64,000 nt of DNA from an uncultured Eubacteriales bacterium (GCA_934464615.1 CAKSKA010000002.1:62001-126000); one strand, 5' to 3'. Shown: positions 1-9,157, counted from the first letter of the stretch. The notes: generated by a model not told the origin, from the letters alone. Program-made: numbers and translations.

Positions 1-17
1 AAGCACTTTGAATATGC

Positions 18-45
18 AAAAAGCGGAGCCGAAGCCCCGCTTTTT
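18..45 (-). terminator. Intrinsic terminator after the TnpV gene
   Basis: Read on the minus strand, a GC-rich stem closed by a TTCG tetraloop (GC-TTCG-GC core) begins beside the TnpV stop codon and runs into a T stretch. The flanking A and T runs make it potentially bidirectional. Confidence 0.75.
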
Positions 46-344
46 CAGATATAAATCAGTTCAGCATTTACAACATTGATTGCCCTTGCTTTAATGCTGT
101 TGATCTGACTAACCCATTTCATTTGATTTTTTGCTTTCAGTTCTTCGGTAATGCCTTCAAGTTCGGCATACTGTTTTGTCAACAGCTCAAACATTTCCTG
201 CGCGTTTTGGTCGAGATTGGTCAGGTACTGCTCAAGCGTACCGTTTAACCGCATTACATTGATAACCGTCGGATTGTTCTTTTTCAGAAAGTTATAATGT
301 CTTTGTCCCCACAAACCTACTCTTGATATAAATTCGTCTTTCAT
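45..344 (-). CDS. TnpV-family transposon-associated protein
   Basis: A 99-residue protein that resembles the TnpV family, small proteins carried by Clostridia transposons; their biochemical role is unknown. The family pattern is visible in short blocks such as FLKKNNPTVINVMRLNG, LTKQYAELEGITEELKA and the C-terminal MKWVSQINSIKARA followed by ELIYI. The start at 344 is chosen because AGGAGG lies just upstream; the open frame extends 23 codons further without an RBS. It lies downstream of ppdK on the same strand behind its own -10 element. No transposase or resolvase is visible next to it, so it is either a remnant or the edge of a mobile element outside the window. Family assignment is by pattern recognition only. 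Confidence 0.7.
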   Translation of the reverse strand: MKDEFISRVGLWGQRHYNFLKKNNPTVINVMRLNGTLEQYLTNLDQNAQEMFELLTKQYAELEGITEELKAKNQMKWVSQINSIKARAINVVNAELIYI

Positions 345-368
345 ATAGCAAACCTCCTTTGCGAGTAT

Positions 369-396
369 ATTATACCGCAAAAGAAGGTAACTCAAA
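369..396 (-). promoter_or_regulatory. Putative promoter of the TnpV gene
   Basis: On the minus strand a perfect TATAAT (plus-strand ATTATA at 369-374) has a weak TTTGAG 16 bases upstream. It lies about 25 bases before the chosen start and just behind the upstream terminator. Confidence 0.5.
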
Positions 397-410
397 AATG
401 TGCGATTATT

Positions 411-447
411 CAAAAATCCCTCTGCCGAAAAATCGGTAGAGGGATTT
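411..447 (-). terminator. Intrinsic terminator downstream of ppdK
   Basis: A 15-bp stem (414-428 with 433-447, one G-U pair) with an AAAA loop is followed on the minus strand by a T run (411-416). It closes the transcript coming from ppdK. Confidence 0.75.
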
Positions 448-451
448 CGTT

Positions 452-576
452 TTAAATATACAAGCTTACCTTAATGTCTTTCCAGCGGTGCACACGGTGC
501 TTTGTGGAATCGGCATACAGGTATCTCACGGCATCCTCTTTTGTGAGCGTGAACTCAGCAAATTTGGTATACTTGA
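452..576 (-). pseudogene. Possible C-terminal gene remnant after ppdK
   Basis: Immediately after the ppdK stop codon the minus strand holds about 41 open codons ending in WKDIKVSLYI and TAA. They have no start codon or RBS of their own and lie in a different frame from ppdK. The composition (LTKEDAVRYLYADS and similar) looks protein-like, so it may be the tail of a displaced gene. Chance is not excluded, and I do not recognise the family. Confidence 0.25.
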
Positions 577-3210
577 TTAGTTCCTGCCGTCCTTGATGGC
601 TGCCTGAGCTGCTGCAAGGCGGGCAATCGGAACGCGGAACGGTGAGCATGATACATAATCAAGACCGATCTTATGGCAGAATTCAACAGATGTCGGATCG
701 CCGCCGTGTTCGCCGCATATACCGCAGTGGAGGTCAGGTCTGGTGGATTTACCGAGCTTAACAGCCATCTGCATAAGTTTGCCTACGCCGTCCTGATCGA
801 GTTTTGCAAACGGATCGTTTTCAAAAATCTTTGCATCATAGTAAGCGTCAAGGAACTTACCTGCATCGTCACGGCTGAAGCCGTAAGTCATCTGGGTTAA
901 GTCGTTTGTACCGAAGCAGAAGAACTCAGCCTCTTTAGCAATTTCATCAGCTGTAAGAGCGGCACGCGGAATTTCAATCATTGTACCAACTTCATACTTG
1001 AGGTCGGCGCCTGCAGCAGCAATTTCTGCATCCGCAGTTTCAACAACTGTCTTCTTAACATACTTAAGCTCTTTAACGTCGCCTACCAACGGAATCATGA
1101 TTTCGGGAACAATGTTCCAATCCGGATGAGCCTTTTTAACATTTATAGCTGCACGGATAACTGCGGTTGTCTGCATTTTTGCAATTTCCGGATAGGTAAC
1201 TGCAAGACGGCATCCGCGGTGTCCCATCATGGGGTTAGCTTCGTGCAGGGATGCAATAATTGCCTTGATTTCATCAACGCTCTTGCCCTGTGCGTCGGCA
1301 AGTTTCTTAATGTCGGCTTCCTCTGTAGGAACGAACTCATGAAGCGGAGGATCCAGGAAACGAATAGTAACCGGCTTGCCTTCAAGCGCTTCGTAAAGTT
1401 TTTCAAAGTCGCCCTGCTGGAAGGGGATTATATTTTCAAGAGCCTTTTCTCTTTCTTCAACTGTAGAAGAGCAGATCATCTGACGGAAGTAGTCGATACG
1501 GTTGCCTTCAAAGAACATATGCTCTGTACGGCAAAGTCCGATACCTTCTGCGCCGAGTTCGGCAGCCTTCTTAGCATCTCTCGGAGTATCTGCATTTGTG
1601 CGAACGCCGAGTTTGCGGTACTTATCTGCCCAAGCCATGATTCTGCCGAATTCGCCTGCGATTGAAGCGTCGACAGTCGGGATTATACCGTCGTAAATGT
1701 TACCGGTAGAACCGTCAAGCGAGAGGTAATCGCCCTCATGATAAGTCTTGCCGGAGAGTGTGAACTGTTTGTTGTCTTCATCCATGTTAATAGCTGTGCA
1801 GCCGGAAACGCAGCAAGTACCCATACCGCGTGCAACAACGGCAGCGTGTGAAGTCATACCGCCGCGTACGGTGAGTATACCTTGGGCTGCCTTCATGCCT
1901 TCAATATCTTCTGGTGAAGTTTCAAGACGTACAAGAACAACCTTTTCGCCGCGTGCGCCCCAAGCCTTAGCGTCTTCTGCAGTAAATACTATTTTACCGC
2001 AAGCAGCACCGGGAGAAGCCGGAAGAGCCTTACCTACAGGTGTAGCAGCCTTTAAAGCCTTAGCGTCAAACTGCGGATGGAGAAGTGTATCAAGGTTACG
2101 CGGATCTATCATAAGAACCGCTTCCTTATCGCTGATCATTCCTTCATCAACGAGGTCGCAGGCAATCTTTAAAGCTGCCTGAGCAGTACGCTTACCGTTA
2201 CGTGTCTGAAGCATGAAGAGCTTGCCGTGTTCAACGGTAAATTCCATATCCTGCATATCGCGGTAATGATTTTCAAGTGTAGCGCAAACTTCTTTAAACT
2301 GTGCGAAAGCCTCGGGGAATTTCTGTTCCATTTCGGAAATGTGCATAGGAGTACGAACGCCTGCAACAACGTCCTCGCCCTGTGCGTTTGTAAGGAACTC
2401 GCCGAAAAGGCCTTTAGCGCCTGTAGCCGGATCGCGTGTGAAAGCAACGCCGGTACCGCAATCGTCGCCCATATTACCGAATGCCATTGACTGTACGTTA
2501 ACGGCAGTACCCCATGAATACGGAATATCGTTGTCACGACGGTATACGTTTGCACGCGGGTTGTCCCATGAACGGAAAACGGCCTTAATTGCGCCCATCA
2601 ACTGTTCTTTGGGATCAGACGGGAAATCGGAACCGATTTTTGATTTATACTCTGCTTTAAACTGAGAAGCGAGTTCTTTAAGATCATCGGCGCTTAATTC
2701 AACGTCCTGCGTTACACCGCGATCCTCTTTCATTTTATCAATAAGCTGTTCAAAATACTTTTTGCCGACTTCCATAACTACATCGGAATACATCTGAATG
2801 AATCTTCTGTAGCAGTCCCAAGCCCAACGCGGATTGTTGGATTTTTTAGCTATTACGTCAACAACTTCTTCGTTAAGACCGAGGTTGAGGATAGTATCCA
2901 TCATGCCCGGCATGGAAGCGCGTGCGCCCGAACGAACCGAAACAAGAAGCGGATTTTCCTTATCGCCGAACTTTTTGCCGGTGATTTCTTCCATTTTAAC
3001 AATGTATTCCATAATCTGTGCCTGGATCTCATCGTTAATCTTCTGGCCGTCCTCATAATACTGTGTGCAGGCCTCTGTTGTGATTGTGAAGCCCTGAGGA
3101 ACGGGAAGACCGAGGCCGGTCATCTCTGCAAGGTTTGCGCCCTTACCGCCCAAAAGCTCACGCATTTTTGCGTTACCTTCGCTGAAAAGGTATACATACT
3201 TGTGACTCAT
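577..3210 (-). CDS. ppdK: Pyruvate phosphate dikinase
   Basis: An 877-residue enzyme, full family length, interconverting pyruvate, ATP and Pi with PEP, AMP and PPi in the cytoplasm; in anaerobic Firmicutes it serves glycolysis or gluconeogenesis. The N-terminal ATP-grasp-type domain opens with GGKGANLAEM. The swivelling phosphohistidine domain carries the catalytic His in GGMTSHAAVVARGMG near residue 455. The C-terminal PEP/pyruvate barrel has DPPLHEFVP, FGTNDLTQMTYGFSRDD and the active-site Cys in GICGEHGGDP. The start has a strong AGGAGG seven bases upstream. It is transcribed alone from its own promoter with a hairpin in the 5' leader. Confidence 0.97.
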   Translation of the reverse strand: MSHKYVYLFSEGNAKMRELLGGKGANLAEMTGLGLPVPQGFTITTEACTQYYEDGQKINDEIQAQIMEYIVKMEEITGKKFGDKENPLLVSVRSGARASMPGMMDTILNLGLNEEVVDVIAKKSNNPRWAWDCYRRFIQMYSDVVMEVGKKYFEQLIDKMKEDRGVTQDVELSADDLKELASQFKAEYKSKIGSDFPSDPKEQLMGAIKAVFRSWDNPRANVYRRDNDIPYSWGTAVNVQSMAFGNMGDDCGTGVAFTRDPATGAKGLFGEFLTNAQGEDVVAGVRTPMHISEMEQKFPEAFAQFKEVCATLENHYRDMQDMEFTVEHGKLFMLQTRNGKRTAQAALKIACDLVDEGMISDKEAVLMIDPRNLDTLLHPQFDAKALKAATPVGKALPASPGAACGKIVFTAEDAKAWGARGEKVVLVRLETSPEDIEGMKAAQGILTVRGGMTSHAAVVARGMGTCCVSGCTAINMDEDNKQFTLSGKTYHEGDYLSLDGSTGNIYDGIIPTVDASIAGEFGRIMAWADKYRKLGVRTNADTPRDAKKAAELGAEGIGLCRTEHMFFEGNRIDYFRQMICSSTVEEREKALENIIPFQQGDFEKLYEALEGKPVTIRFLDPPLHEFVPTEEADIKKLADAQGKSVDEIKAIIASLHEANPMMGHRGCRLAVTYPEIAKMQTTAVIRAAINVKKAHPDWNIVPEIMIPLVGDVKELKYVKKTVVETADAEIAAAGADLKYEVGTMIEIPRAALTADEIAKEAEFFCFGTNDLTQMTYGFSRDDAGKFLDAYYDAKIFENDPFAKLDQDGVGKLMQMAVKLGKSTRPDLHCGICGEHGGDPTSVEFCHKIGLDYVSCSPFRVPIARLAAAQAAIKDGRN

Positions 3211-3232
3211 GTTTTTACCTCCTGATTTTTTA

Positions 3233-3257
3233 GCAAACCCATATTTTGAGGGTTTGC
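3233..3257 (-). promoter_or_regulatory. 5' leader hairpin of ppdK
   Basis: An 8-bp perfect stem (GCAAACCC with GGGTTTGC, 9-base loop) lies in the ppdK leader about 10 bases upstream of the ribosome binding site. No U-run follows it on the transcript, so it is more likely an RNA-stability or translation element than a terminator. Its role is unknown. Confidence 0.4.
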
Positions 3258-3295
3258 ACTATTAACACAATACACCGATTTTACGGTAGCAATTT

Positions 3296-3324
3296 ATTAT
3301 ACCACCAATATACAAAAATTTAAA
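3296..3324 (-). promoter_or_regulatory. Putative ppdK promoter
   Basis: On the minus strand TATAAT (3301-3296) lies 17 bases from a weak TTTAAA -35 (3324-3319), in very AT-rich DNA, giving a leader of about 80 bases. Confidence 0.5.
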
Positions 3325-3392
3325 GAGATTTTTTAAAAAATAATTTAATTTTTGAAAAAAATCCTCCGAAAACGGAGGATTCGACGTTATTT

Positions 3393-3977
3393 TTATATTT
3401 TTACGGCTTTTTTCACCGCAATACTTGCCGGAAATGCAATCGCCGCGCCCGCAACGGCTTCAATAAGTCCGTTTATACCCACAAACATTACAACAAACAT
3501 AAACGGGTTTGCCGCACCCAAAGTCGACACAAAGCCCTGTATATAGTCCGTTTTGTAGAAAAGCAAACACAGTGCCGACATAAAAAACAGCGTATTTAAA
3601 ACAGGTGCCGCCACACTGCCGAGTGCTGCCGACAACCGCGGCTTTTTTGATGCCGCTTTTGCTGTAAGTCCGGACAAAAAACCCGCAAGGGCGCGCGTGG
3701 GAACACAAACCAAAAAAGTATAAAACGCATTGATTGAAAGCAGTACCGTACCGAAAGGACTGTACGAAAAGCACTGTAAAAATGATACCGTGCCGAACAC
3801 CGTACCCAGCACTGCGCCTGCCGCCGGACCGTAAAGATTTGCCGCCAATGCCACCGGTACCATTGAAAGCGTAATTTCAAGTCCCAAAGTGCGTATCGGC
3901 AAAAAGGAAATAACCGCCGTAAGCGCCGACAGCACACCCAGCACTGCCGGCATTTTTGTTTTGTTTTGTCTGCTCAT
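3393..3977 (-). CDS. ECF transporter S component (substrate unknown)
   Basis: A 194-residue integral membrane protein with about six hydrophobic segments, resembling the substrate-binding S components of energy-coupling factor vitamin transporters. These proteins bind one vitamin or metal and share a common ATPase/T module usually encoded elsewhere, as here. The pattern VPVALAANLYGPAAGAVLG after the first helices is typical of the fold. The start at 3977 is preceded by GGAGG; an upstream in-frame ATG at 4058 lacks one. Pantothenate, folate or riboflavin are conceivable substrates, but nothing visible decides between them. No riboswitch was recognised in the roughly 70-base leader. Monocistronic and divergent from mnmE. 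Confidence 0.75.
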   Translation of the reverse strand: MSRQNKTKMPAVLGVLSALTAVISFLPIRTLGLEITLSMVPVALAANLYGPAAGAVLGTVFGTVSFLQCFSYSPFGTVLLSINAFYTFLVCVPTRALAGFLSGLTAKAASKKPRLSAALGSVAAPVLNTLFFMSALCLLFYKTDYIQGFVSTLGAANPFMFVVMFVGINGLIEAVAGAAIAFPASIAVKKAVKI

Positions 3978-4047
3978 ATTTTTAACCTCCGATACTGTCC
4001 GTTTACGGTACAGTTCATAAATGTGTCGGCTGCCGCCGAACATATAT

Positions 4048-4075
4048 ATTATACACATTGTTTTTTAAAAATCAA
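4048..4075 (-). promoter_or_regulatory. Promoter of the ECF S component gene
   Basis: On the minus strand TTGATT (4075-4070), a 16-base spacer and TATAAT (4053-4048). Confidence 0.6.
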
Positions 4076-4076
4076 C

Positions 4077-4105
4077 TTGTGCTGTTTATAATTATATGGT
4101 AAAAT
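4077..4105 (+). promoter_or_regulatory. Putative mnmE promoter
   Basis: TTGTGC (4077-4082), a 17-base spacer and TAAAAT (4100-4105) with a TGG extended -10. A TATAAT at 4087-4092 is an alternative -10 without a good -35. Confidence 0.5.
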
Positions 4106-4127
4106 AAGTTTTTAAAGAGGTGTTTTT

Positions 4128-5489
4128 ATGCAAAGCAGTACCGTTGCAGCCATATCCACCCCCATAGGCGAGGGCGGCATAGGCGTTATACGCATTTCCG
4201 GTCCCGACGCACTTGCCGTTGCGGACAGGATATTTGTCGCCGTTTCGGGCAGAAAGCCGAGTGAGATTGCCGGTTACACCGCACTTTACGGCCATATTTA
4301 CGACGGCGGCGAGGTAATTGACGAAGCCGTGCTGCTTGTATTCCGTGCGCCGAAAAGTTATACGGGAGAAAACGTTGCCGAAATTTCGGTACACGGCGGA
4401 CGGTATGTAACAAAACGTGTACTGCGTGCGGTTCTTGCCGCGGGAGCGCAGAGCGCCGCACCGGGCGAATTTACCAAACGCGCTTTTTTAAACGGAAAAA
4501 TGGATCTTACCATGGCGGAAAGCGTTATGGGTGTTATTTCGGCGCAGAGTGAGAGCGAGCTTAAAATCTCCGCGGGCGCCGTGTCGGGCAGGATTTCGGG
4601 CGAAATAAACGAAATAAAGCAAAATCTGGTACATACCGCGGCTTCCATTGCCGCATATGCAGATTATCCCGATGAAGATCTGCCCGAACTTTCCGAAGAA
4701 AACTTCGGAAATATGCTGGAGTCGGCAAAGCAAAAACTGAAAAATATGCTTGACACATTCGATGCCGGACGGATTTTGCGCGAGGGAATAGATACCGTAA
4801 TTGTCGGCAAGCCTAATGTCGGTAAAAGTACGCTTATGAATTTGTTAAGCGGCGCACGCCGTTCAATAGTTACCGAAATAGCCGGAACTACACGGGATAT
4901 AATTGAGGACAGCGTTATGGTCGGCGATATAATGCTTAAATTAAGCGATACCGCCGGAATACACGATACATCAGACGCGGTTGAGGCGGCGGGGATTGCC
5001 CTTGCAAAGGAAAAAATAGACGTAAGCGAATTGGTACTTGCCGTTTTCGATTTATCGTCGCCGCTTGACAGTGACGATATGCAGCTGCTTGAATATGTAA
5101 AAGACAAAAAGGCGATTGTCGTCCTTAACAAAAACGACAGCGAAATTAAAGCCGATACCTCTGTTTTTGACGGTATGGCGGCGGTATATGTATCCGCAAA
5201 AAACGGCGTCGGCACGCAGGAACTTATAAAAGCGGTGGAACATATTACAAAAGTGGAAAATCTGGACGCAGGCAGTACGGTGCTTTCAAGCGAAAGGCAG
5301 CGCGACTGTGCCGAAAAAGCGTACGAAGCGATATGCGGCGCAGACACCGCACTTAAGGGCGGACAAACACTGGATGCGGTAGGTGTATGCATAGACGACG
5401 CCCTGTCGGCACTTTACAGCCTTACGGGCGAGAGGGCGGTAAATACCGTAACAGATGAGATATTTAAAAGATTTTGTGTAGGAAAATAG
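4128..5489 (+). CDS. mnmE: tRNA modification GTPase MnmE
   Basis: A 453-residue GTPase, normal length, that with MnmG installs the (carboxymethyl)aminomethyl group on wobble U34 of certain tRNAs. The N-terminal tetrahydrofolate-binding domain (about 1-120) starts TPIGEGGIGVIRISG. A helical domain surrounds the inserted G domain, whose motifs are GKPNVGKST (near 227-235), DTAGI, and NKND. The C terminus ends FCVGK, which holds the conserved catalytic Cys. It is first in an mnmE-mnmG-rsmG operon with 11 bases before the chosen mnmG start. The arrangement is the classic order near the replication origin in Firmicutes. Confidence 0.97.
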   Translation: MQSSTVAAISTPIGEGGIGVIRISGPDALAVADRIFVAVSGRKPSEIAGYTALYGHIYDGGEVIDEAVLLVFRAPKSYTGENVAEISVHGGRYVTKRVLRAVLAAGAQSAAPGEFTKRAFLNGKMDLTMAESVMGVISAQSESELKISAGAVSGRISGEINEIKQNLVHTAASIAAYADYPDEDLPELSEENFGNMLESAKQKLKNMLDTFDAGRILREGIDTVIVGKPNVGKSTLMNLLSGARRSIVTEIAGTTRDIIEDSVMVGDIMLKLSDTAGIHDTSDAVEAAGIALAKEKIDVSELVLAVFDLSSPLDSDDMQLLEYVKDKKAIVVLNKNDSEIKADTSVFDGMAAVYVSAKNGVGTQELIKAVEHITKVENLDAGSTVLSSERQRDCAEKAYEAICGADTALKGGQTLDAVGVCIDDALSALYSLTGERAVNTVTDEIFKRFCVGK

Positions 5490-5500
5490 AGGGTGTAAAA

Positions 5501-7381
5501 TTGAGTTACAAAGCGGAAAGCTACGATGTAGCGGTAATAGGTGCGGGGCATGCCGGAATTGAGGCGGCGCTTGCAAGCGCAAGACTGGGTGCTAAAACAA
5601 TTATGTTTACCGTAAGTGCGGACTGGATAGGCAATATGCCCTGTAACCCGTCTATCGGCGGTACTGCCAAAGGGCATTTGGTAAGGGAACTTGACGCGCT
5701 GGGCGGAGAAATGGGTGTTGCCGCCGATAAAAATATGCTGCAAAGCAGAATGTTAAACCTCGGCAAAGGTCCGGCGGTACACTCACTCCGCGCGCAGATA
5801 GACCGCCGTGCATACAGCGGATATATGAAGCATACCGTGGAACTGCAGAAAGGACTTGACGTAAAACAGGCGGAGGTTACCGATATTGAAAAGGACGGCG
5901 ACGGATGGCTTATAACAACACGCCTCGGCGCAGTACATAAAGTAAAAGCCGCCGTTATAGCAACCGGCACATTCCTTGCAGGCAGGATATATGTAGGCGA
6001 AGTAAATTATGCAAGCGGTCCCGACGGACAGTTTCCGGCAAACGCGTTGTCGCAGTCTTTAAAAAAATTAGGCTTGCCGCTGCGCAGATTTAAAACCGGC
6101 ACACCGGCGCGTGTTGCAAAGGACAGTATTGATTTTTCAAAAACGCAGGTTCAACCCGGTGACGATAAGGTTGTACCGTTCAGTTACCGCACCGAAGAGC
6201 CGAAGCCGAACACAGTGGTATGCCACATTACATATACGGGTGAAGAAACCAAACAGGTCATACTTAAAAATCTGCACCGTTCTCCGCTTTATGCAGGGGT
6301 TATACACGGTGTGGGACCGCGTTATTGCCCGAGCATTGAGGATAAAATAGTTCGTTTTTCGGACAAGCCGCGGCACCAGCTGTTTATTGAACCGTGCGGT
6401 GCCGACACCGAAGAAATGTACTTACAGGGTATGTCGTCCTCTCTGCCCGAGGAAGTACAGATTGAGTTTTACCACACCATTGCCGGTCTTGAAAACGTAA
6501 AAATAATACGAAACGCATATGCCATTGAATATGACTGTATAGATCCTCTGGCGCTTACTCCCACGCTGGAAATCAAAAATAACGAGGGCTTGTACGGCGC
6601 AGGGCAGTTCAACGGTTCATCGGGTTATGAGGAAGCCGCCGCACAGGGCTTTGTGGCAGGCGCGAATGCCGCGCTTAAAGTGTTGCACCGTTCTCCGCTT
6701 ATACTTTCCCGTGCCTCAAGTTATATCGGCACGCTTATAGACGACCTTGTAACCAAAGGCTGTTCCGATCCTTACAGGATGATGACTTCGCGCAGCGAAT
6801 ACAGGCTTTTGCTGCGGCAGGACAATGCCGATGAGCGCCTTATGCCGACCGGACGGGAACTCGGCCTTATAGACGACAAAACGTGGGAAGCGTTTTTGCT
6901 GCGCAAAAAGCAAAAAGAGGACGAAATTAAACGGCTTTGCAGTACAACCGTAGCACCCGGCGACGGAATTAACGCAATGCTTACATCGGCAGGCACCGCA
7001 CCGCTTACAACCGGCACGCATTTAAGCGAATTACTTAAACGTCCGCAAATAAAATATGCCGACCTTGCCCCGTTTGACTTATCGCGCACACCGCTGCCGG
7101 ACAGCGTAACCGAAAAGGTTGAAACCGAAATCAAATACGAAGGTTACATTGTCCGCCAAAGCGCGCAGGTAGAGGAAATGCTGCGGCTTGAAAAGCAGGA
7201 AATACCGGCAGATACCGATTACGACGCGGTATACGGACTGCGGCTTGAGGCTAAAGAAAAATTAAACAAAATCCGTCCGTGCAACATCGGTCAGGCGTCA
7301 CGCATTTCGGGCGTAAGTCCGGCAGATATATCCGTACTGCTTATACACTTTGAAAAAATGCGGCAGGAGGGCGGCAAATGA
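5501..7381 (+). CDS. mnmG: tRNA U34 carboxymethylaminomethyl synthase, FAD subunit MnmG
   Basis: A 626-residue FAD enzyme, family length, and the partner of MnmE in wobble-uridine modification. The N-terminal Rossmann motif GAGHAGIEAA binds FAD. NPSIGGTAKG and the later GLYGAGQFNG block are family signatures, and the C-terminal helical domain binds MnmE and tRNA. I chose the TTG start at 5501 because GAGGGTG lies five bases upstream and the protein then begins SYKAESYDVAVIGAG, as relatives do; the longer frame from 5474 would overlap mnmE. It overlaps rsmG by the usual ATGA. Confidence 0.96.
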   Translation: MSYKAESYDVAVIGAGHAGIEAALASARLGAKTIMFTVSADWIGNMPCNPSIGGTAKGHLVRELDALGGEMGVAADKNMLQSRMLNLGKGPAVHSLRAQIDRRAYSGYMKHTVELQKGLDVKQAEVTDIEKDGDGWLITTRLGAVHKVKAAVIATGTFLAGRIYVGEVNYASGPDGQFPANALSQSLKKLGLPLRRFKTGTPARVAKDSIDFSKTQVQPGDDKVVPFSYRTEEPKPNTVVCHITYTGEETKQVILKNLHRSPLYAGVIHGVGPRYCPSIEDKIVRFSDKPRHQLFIEPCGADTEEMYLQGMSSSLPEEVQIEFYHTIAGLENVKIIRNAYAIEYDCIDPLALTPTLEIKNNEGLYGAGQFNGSSGYEEAAAQGFVAGANAALKVLHRSPLILSRASSYIGTLIDDLVTKGCSDPYRMMTSRSEYRLLLRQDNADERLMPTGRELGLIDDKTWEAFLLRKKQKEDEIKRLCSTTVAPGDGINAMLTSAGTAPLTTGTHLSELLKRPQIKYADLAPFDLSRTPLPDSVTEKVETEIKYEGYIVRQSAQVEEMLRLEKQEIPADTDYDAVYGLRLEAKEKLNKIRPCNIGQASRISGVSPADISVLLIHFEKMRQEGGK

Positions 7382-8091
7382 TAAACTTTCCGCTTGAAAC
7401 AATGCTTGAAAAATGCGGTCGGTCGGGCATTGCGGTGGATGACACCGCACAGCAAAGGCTGCAAATATACGGCAACGCACTGATTGAATGGAACGAAAAA
7501 ATGAATTTAACCGCCATAACCGAACCGAATGCGGTTGTAACAAAGCATTTTTTGGATTGTGCGCTCCTTTTAAAATATGTTGATATACCGCAGAACGCGT
7601 CATTTATAGATGTAGGCACGGGAGCAGGCTTTCCCGGTATGGTTATTAAAATACTGCGCCCCGATATTAATCTTACGTTACTTGACGGACTTAATAAGCG
7701 CCTTATATTTTTAAACGACGTGTTAAGCAGGACGCAGCTGTGCGCCGACACGGTGCATATGCGTGCAGAGCAAGCCGGACAGACGCCGCTTCGCGAACAG
7801 TTTGACGTTGCGTCGGCACGCGCCGTTGCAAAGCAAAACGTTTTGCTTGAATACTGTATGCCGTTTGTAAAGGTAGGCGGTGTGTTTGCGGCGATGAAAG
7901 GGCCTGACGCGACTGCCGAGATTGCCGTCTGCGGCAATGCCGAAAAGATACTCGGCGGCGCAAAATCCCAGATTTTTACCGAAAAACTGCCGCCCGATAT
8001 GACGCGGTGCTTTATTTTAACAAAAAAGATATCGCAAACTCCGTCAAAATACCCACGCATAAGTGCAAAAATATCAAAACAGCCGTTATAA
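7378..8091 (+). CDS. rsmG: 16S rRNA G527 N7-methyltransferase RsmG
   Basis: A 237-residue SAM-dependent methyltransferase acting on G527 of 16S rRNA. The SAM-binding loop DVGTGAGFPG lies at about residues 78-87, and the N-terminal YGNALIEWNEKMNLTA block is typical. It is translationally coupled to mnmG by an ATGA overlap, with AGGAGG inside the mnmG end. The transcript terminates directly at its stop codon. Confidence 0.96.
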   Translation: MINFPLETMLEKCGRSGIAVDDTAQQRLQIYGNALIEWNEKMNLTAITEPNAVVTKHFLDCALLLKYVDIPQNASFIDVGTGAGFPGMVIKILRPDINLTLLDGLNKRLIFLNDVLSRTQLCADTVHMRAEQAGQTPLREQFDVASARAVAKQNVLLEYCMPFVKVGGVFAAMKGPDATAEIAVCGNAEKILGGAKSQIFTEKLPPDMTRCFILTKKISQTPSKYPRISAKISKQPL

Positions 8092-8112
8092 TGACGGCTG
8101 TTTTTGTTTTTT
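8076..8112 (+). terminator. Terminator of the mnmE-mnmG-rsmG operon
   Basis: An 11-bp stem (8076-8086 with 8094-8104) overlaps the rsmG stop codon and is followed by TTTTTGTTTTTT. Confidence 0.85.
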
Positions 8113-8139
8113 GGGGGCGAATTTTGCGATGTGTTTTTC

Positions 8140-8168
8140 TTGCCATAAAAACGGACAAGTCTTATAAT
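8140..8168 (+). promoter_or_regulatory. Promoter of the parB/noc-like gene
   Basis: TTGCCA (8140-8145), exactly 17 bases, then TATAAT (8163-8168). The leader of about 120 bases contains small dyads (for example CCGATAT/ATATCGG near 8208-8230) but no recognised riboswitch. Confidence 0.7.
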
Positions 8169-8296
8169 AAATACACAGCGAAAGCAAAGTAAAACCTTCG
8201 CTGAAGCCGATATATTAAATTACATATCGGAACAAAAAGCAGCAGTGCAAAAGTCCGAACTTTAATTACACTGCGGTAAAAAAGGTCGGTGAACAA

Positions 8297-9115
8297 ATGA
8301 CACAACGGCAAGTTTTTAAAACGATAAGCATACAGCTTATTCTTCCGGCTGCCGAACAGCCGAGACGCCGCTTTGACGAATACGAGTTATCGCAGCTTTG
8401 CGAAAGTATAAAGGAAAACGGCATAATTCAGCCGTTGTCGGTCAGGAAAAACGGAAATTCGTTTGTGCTTATTGCAGGAGAGAGACGTCTGCGTGCGGCA
8501 AAAATGGCAGGACTTAAAAAGGTCCCCTGCATTGTATTTTCCGCGGACGAAACAACAAGCGCGTTTTATTCCGTTATTGAAAACCTGCAGCGGCAGGACC
8601 TTACGGTGTTTGAGGAAGCAAACGGTATAAACCGACTTATTAAAGAATTCGGACTGAGCCACTGCGATGTTGCGGCAAAACTCGGCATAGCGCCGTCTAC
8701 GCTTTCAAACAAATTGCGGCTGTTATCTTTAAGCGTGCATCAGCAAGACCGAATCGCCGCCGCCAGACTGACCGAGCGACATGCGCGTGCGTTGCTGCGT
8801 GTGCCCGAGGACAAACGCGACGACGTGCTTGACCACATTATTGCAGAGGGACTGACGCTTGCCCAAACCGAAAGTTATATTGAAAAAAACTTTTTTGCCG
8901 AGAAAAAAACGCAGCCGACAGGGCAAAAGAAAAAGTCGTCCTGTGATATACGGCTTTTTGCCAACAGTCTTGCACACCTTGTAAACACTATGGTTACCGC
9001 CGGAATTCCCGCAAGGCAGGAAAAAAAGGAAAACGACAACTATATTGAATACAAGATTAAAATACCTAAACCTCCGACTGACAGAGAAAATTCCACACAA
9101 TTAAAAATCTGTTAG
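8297..9115 (+). CDS. ParB/Noc-family DNA-binding protein
   Basis: A 272-residue member of the ParB superfamily of CTP-dependent DNA clamps. The N-terminal nuclease-like domain shows QPRRRFDEYELSQL, IKENGIIQPLSVR and the CTP-binding GERRLRAAK near residue 65. A central helix-turn-helix region (LSHCDVAAKLGIAPSTLSNKL) reads the DNA site. Its place directly after rsmG is where Bacillus and relatives keep noc, the nucleoid-occlusion factor, so Noc or a ParB-like role is inferred. No parA/soj follows, and I saw no obvious parS or Noc palindrome in the window. The start has GGTG five bases upstream. Confidence 0.85.
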   Translation: MTQRQVFKTISIQLILPAAEQPRRRFDEYELSQLCESIKENGIIQPLSVRKNGNSFVLIAGERRLRAAKMAGLKKVPCIVFSADETTSAFYSVIENLQRQDLTVFEEANGINRLIKEFGLSHCDVAAKLGIAPSTLSNKLRLLSLSVHQQDRIAAARLTERHARALLRVPEDKRDDVLDHIIAEGLTLAQTESYIEKNFFAEKKTQPTGQKKKSSCDIRLFANSLAHLVNTMVTAGIPARQEKKENDNYIEYKIKIPKPPTDRENSTQLKIC

Positions 9116-9157
9116 ACGGGGTTTATATATCACCTTTCCCCATATCCCCAAAACCTG

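Noticed and set aside
45..413. Complete transposon or integrative element at the left edge
   Set aside because: Only the TnpV-like gene is visible; no transposase, recombinase or terminal repeats were found in the window.
673..3058. Several long plus-strand open frames opposite ppdK
   Set aside because: They mirror the codon pattern of ppdK on the other strand, have no RBS and resemble nothing; the same holds for antisense frames over mnmG, recA, asnB and other genes.
3978..4047. Possible vitamin riboswitch before the ECF S component
   Set aside because: The leader of about 70 bases has one weak dyad and no recognised aptamer core; it is too short for TPP, FMN or cobalamin classes.
8169..8296. 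Possible riboswitch in the parB/noc leader
   Set aside because: Small dyads are present but match no riboswitch class I know, and no terminator or RBS-sequestering partner is evident.
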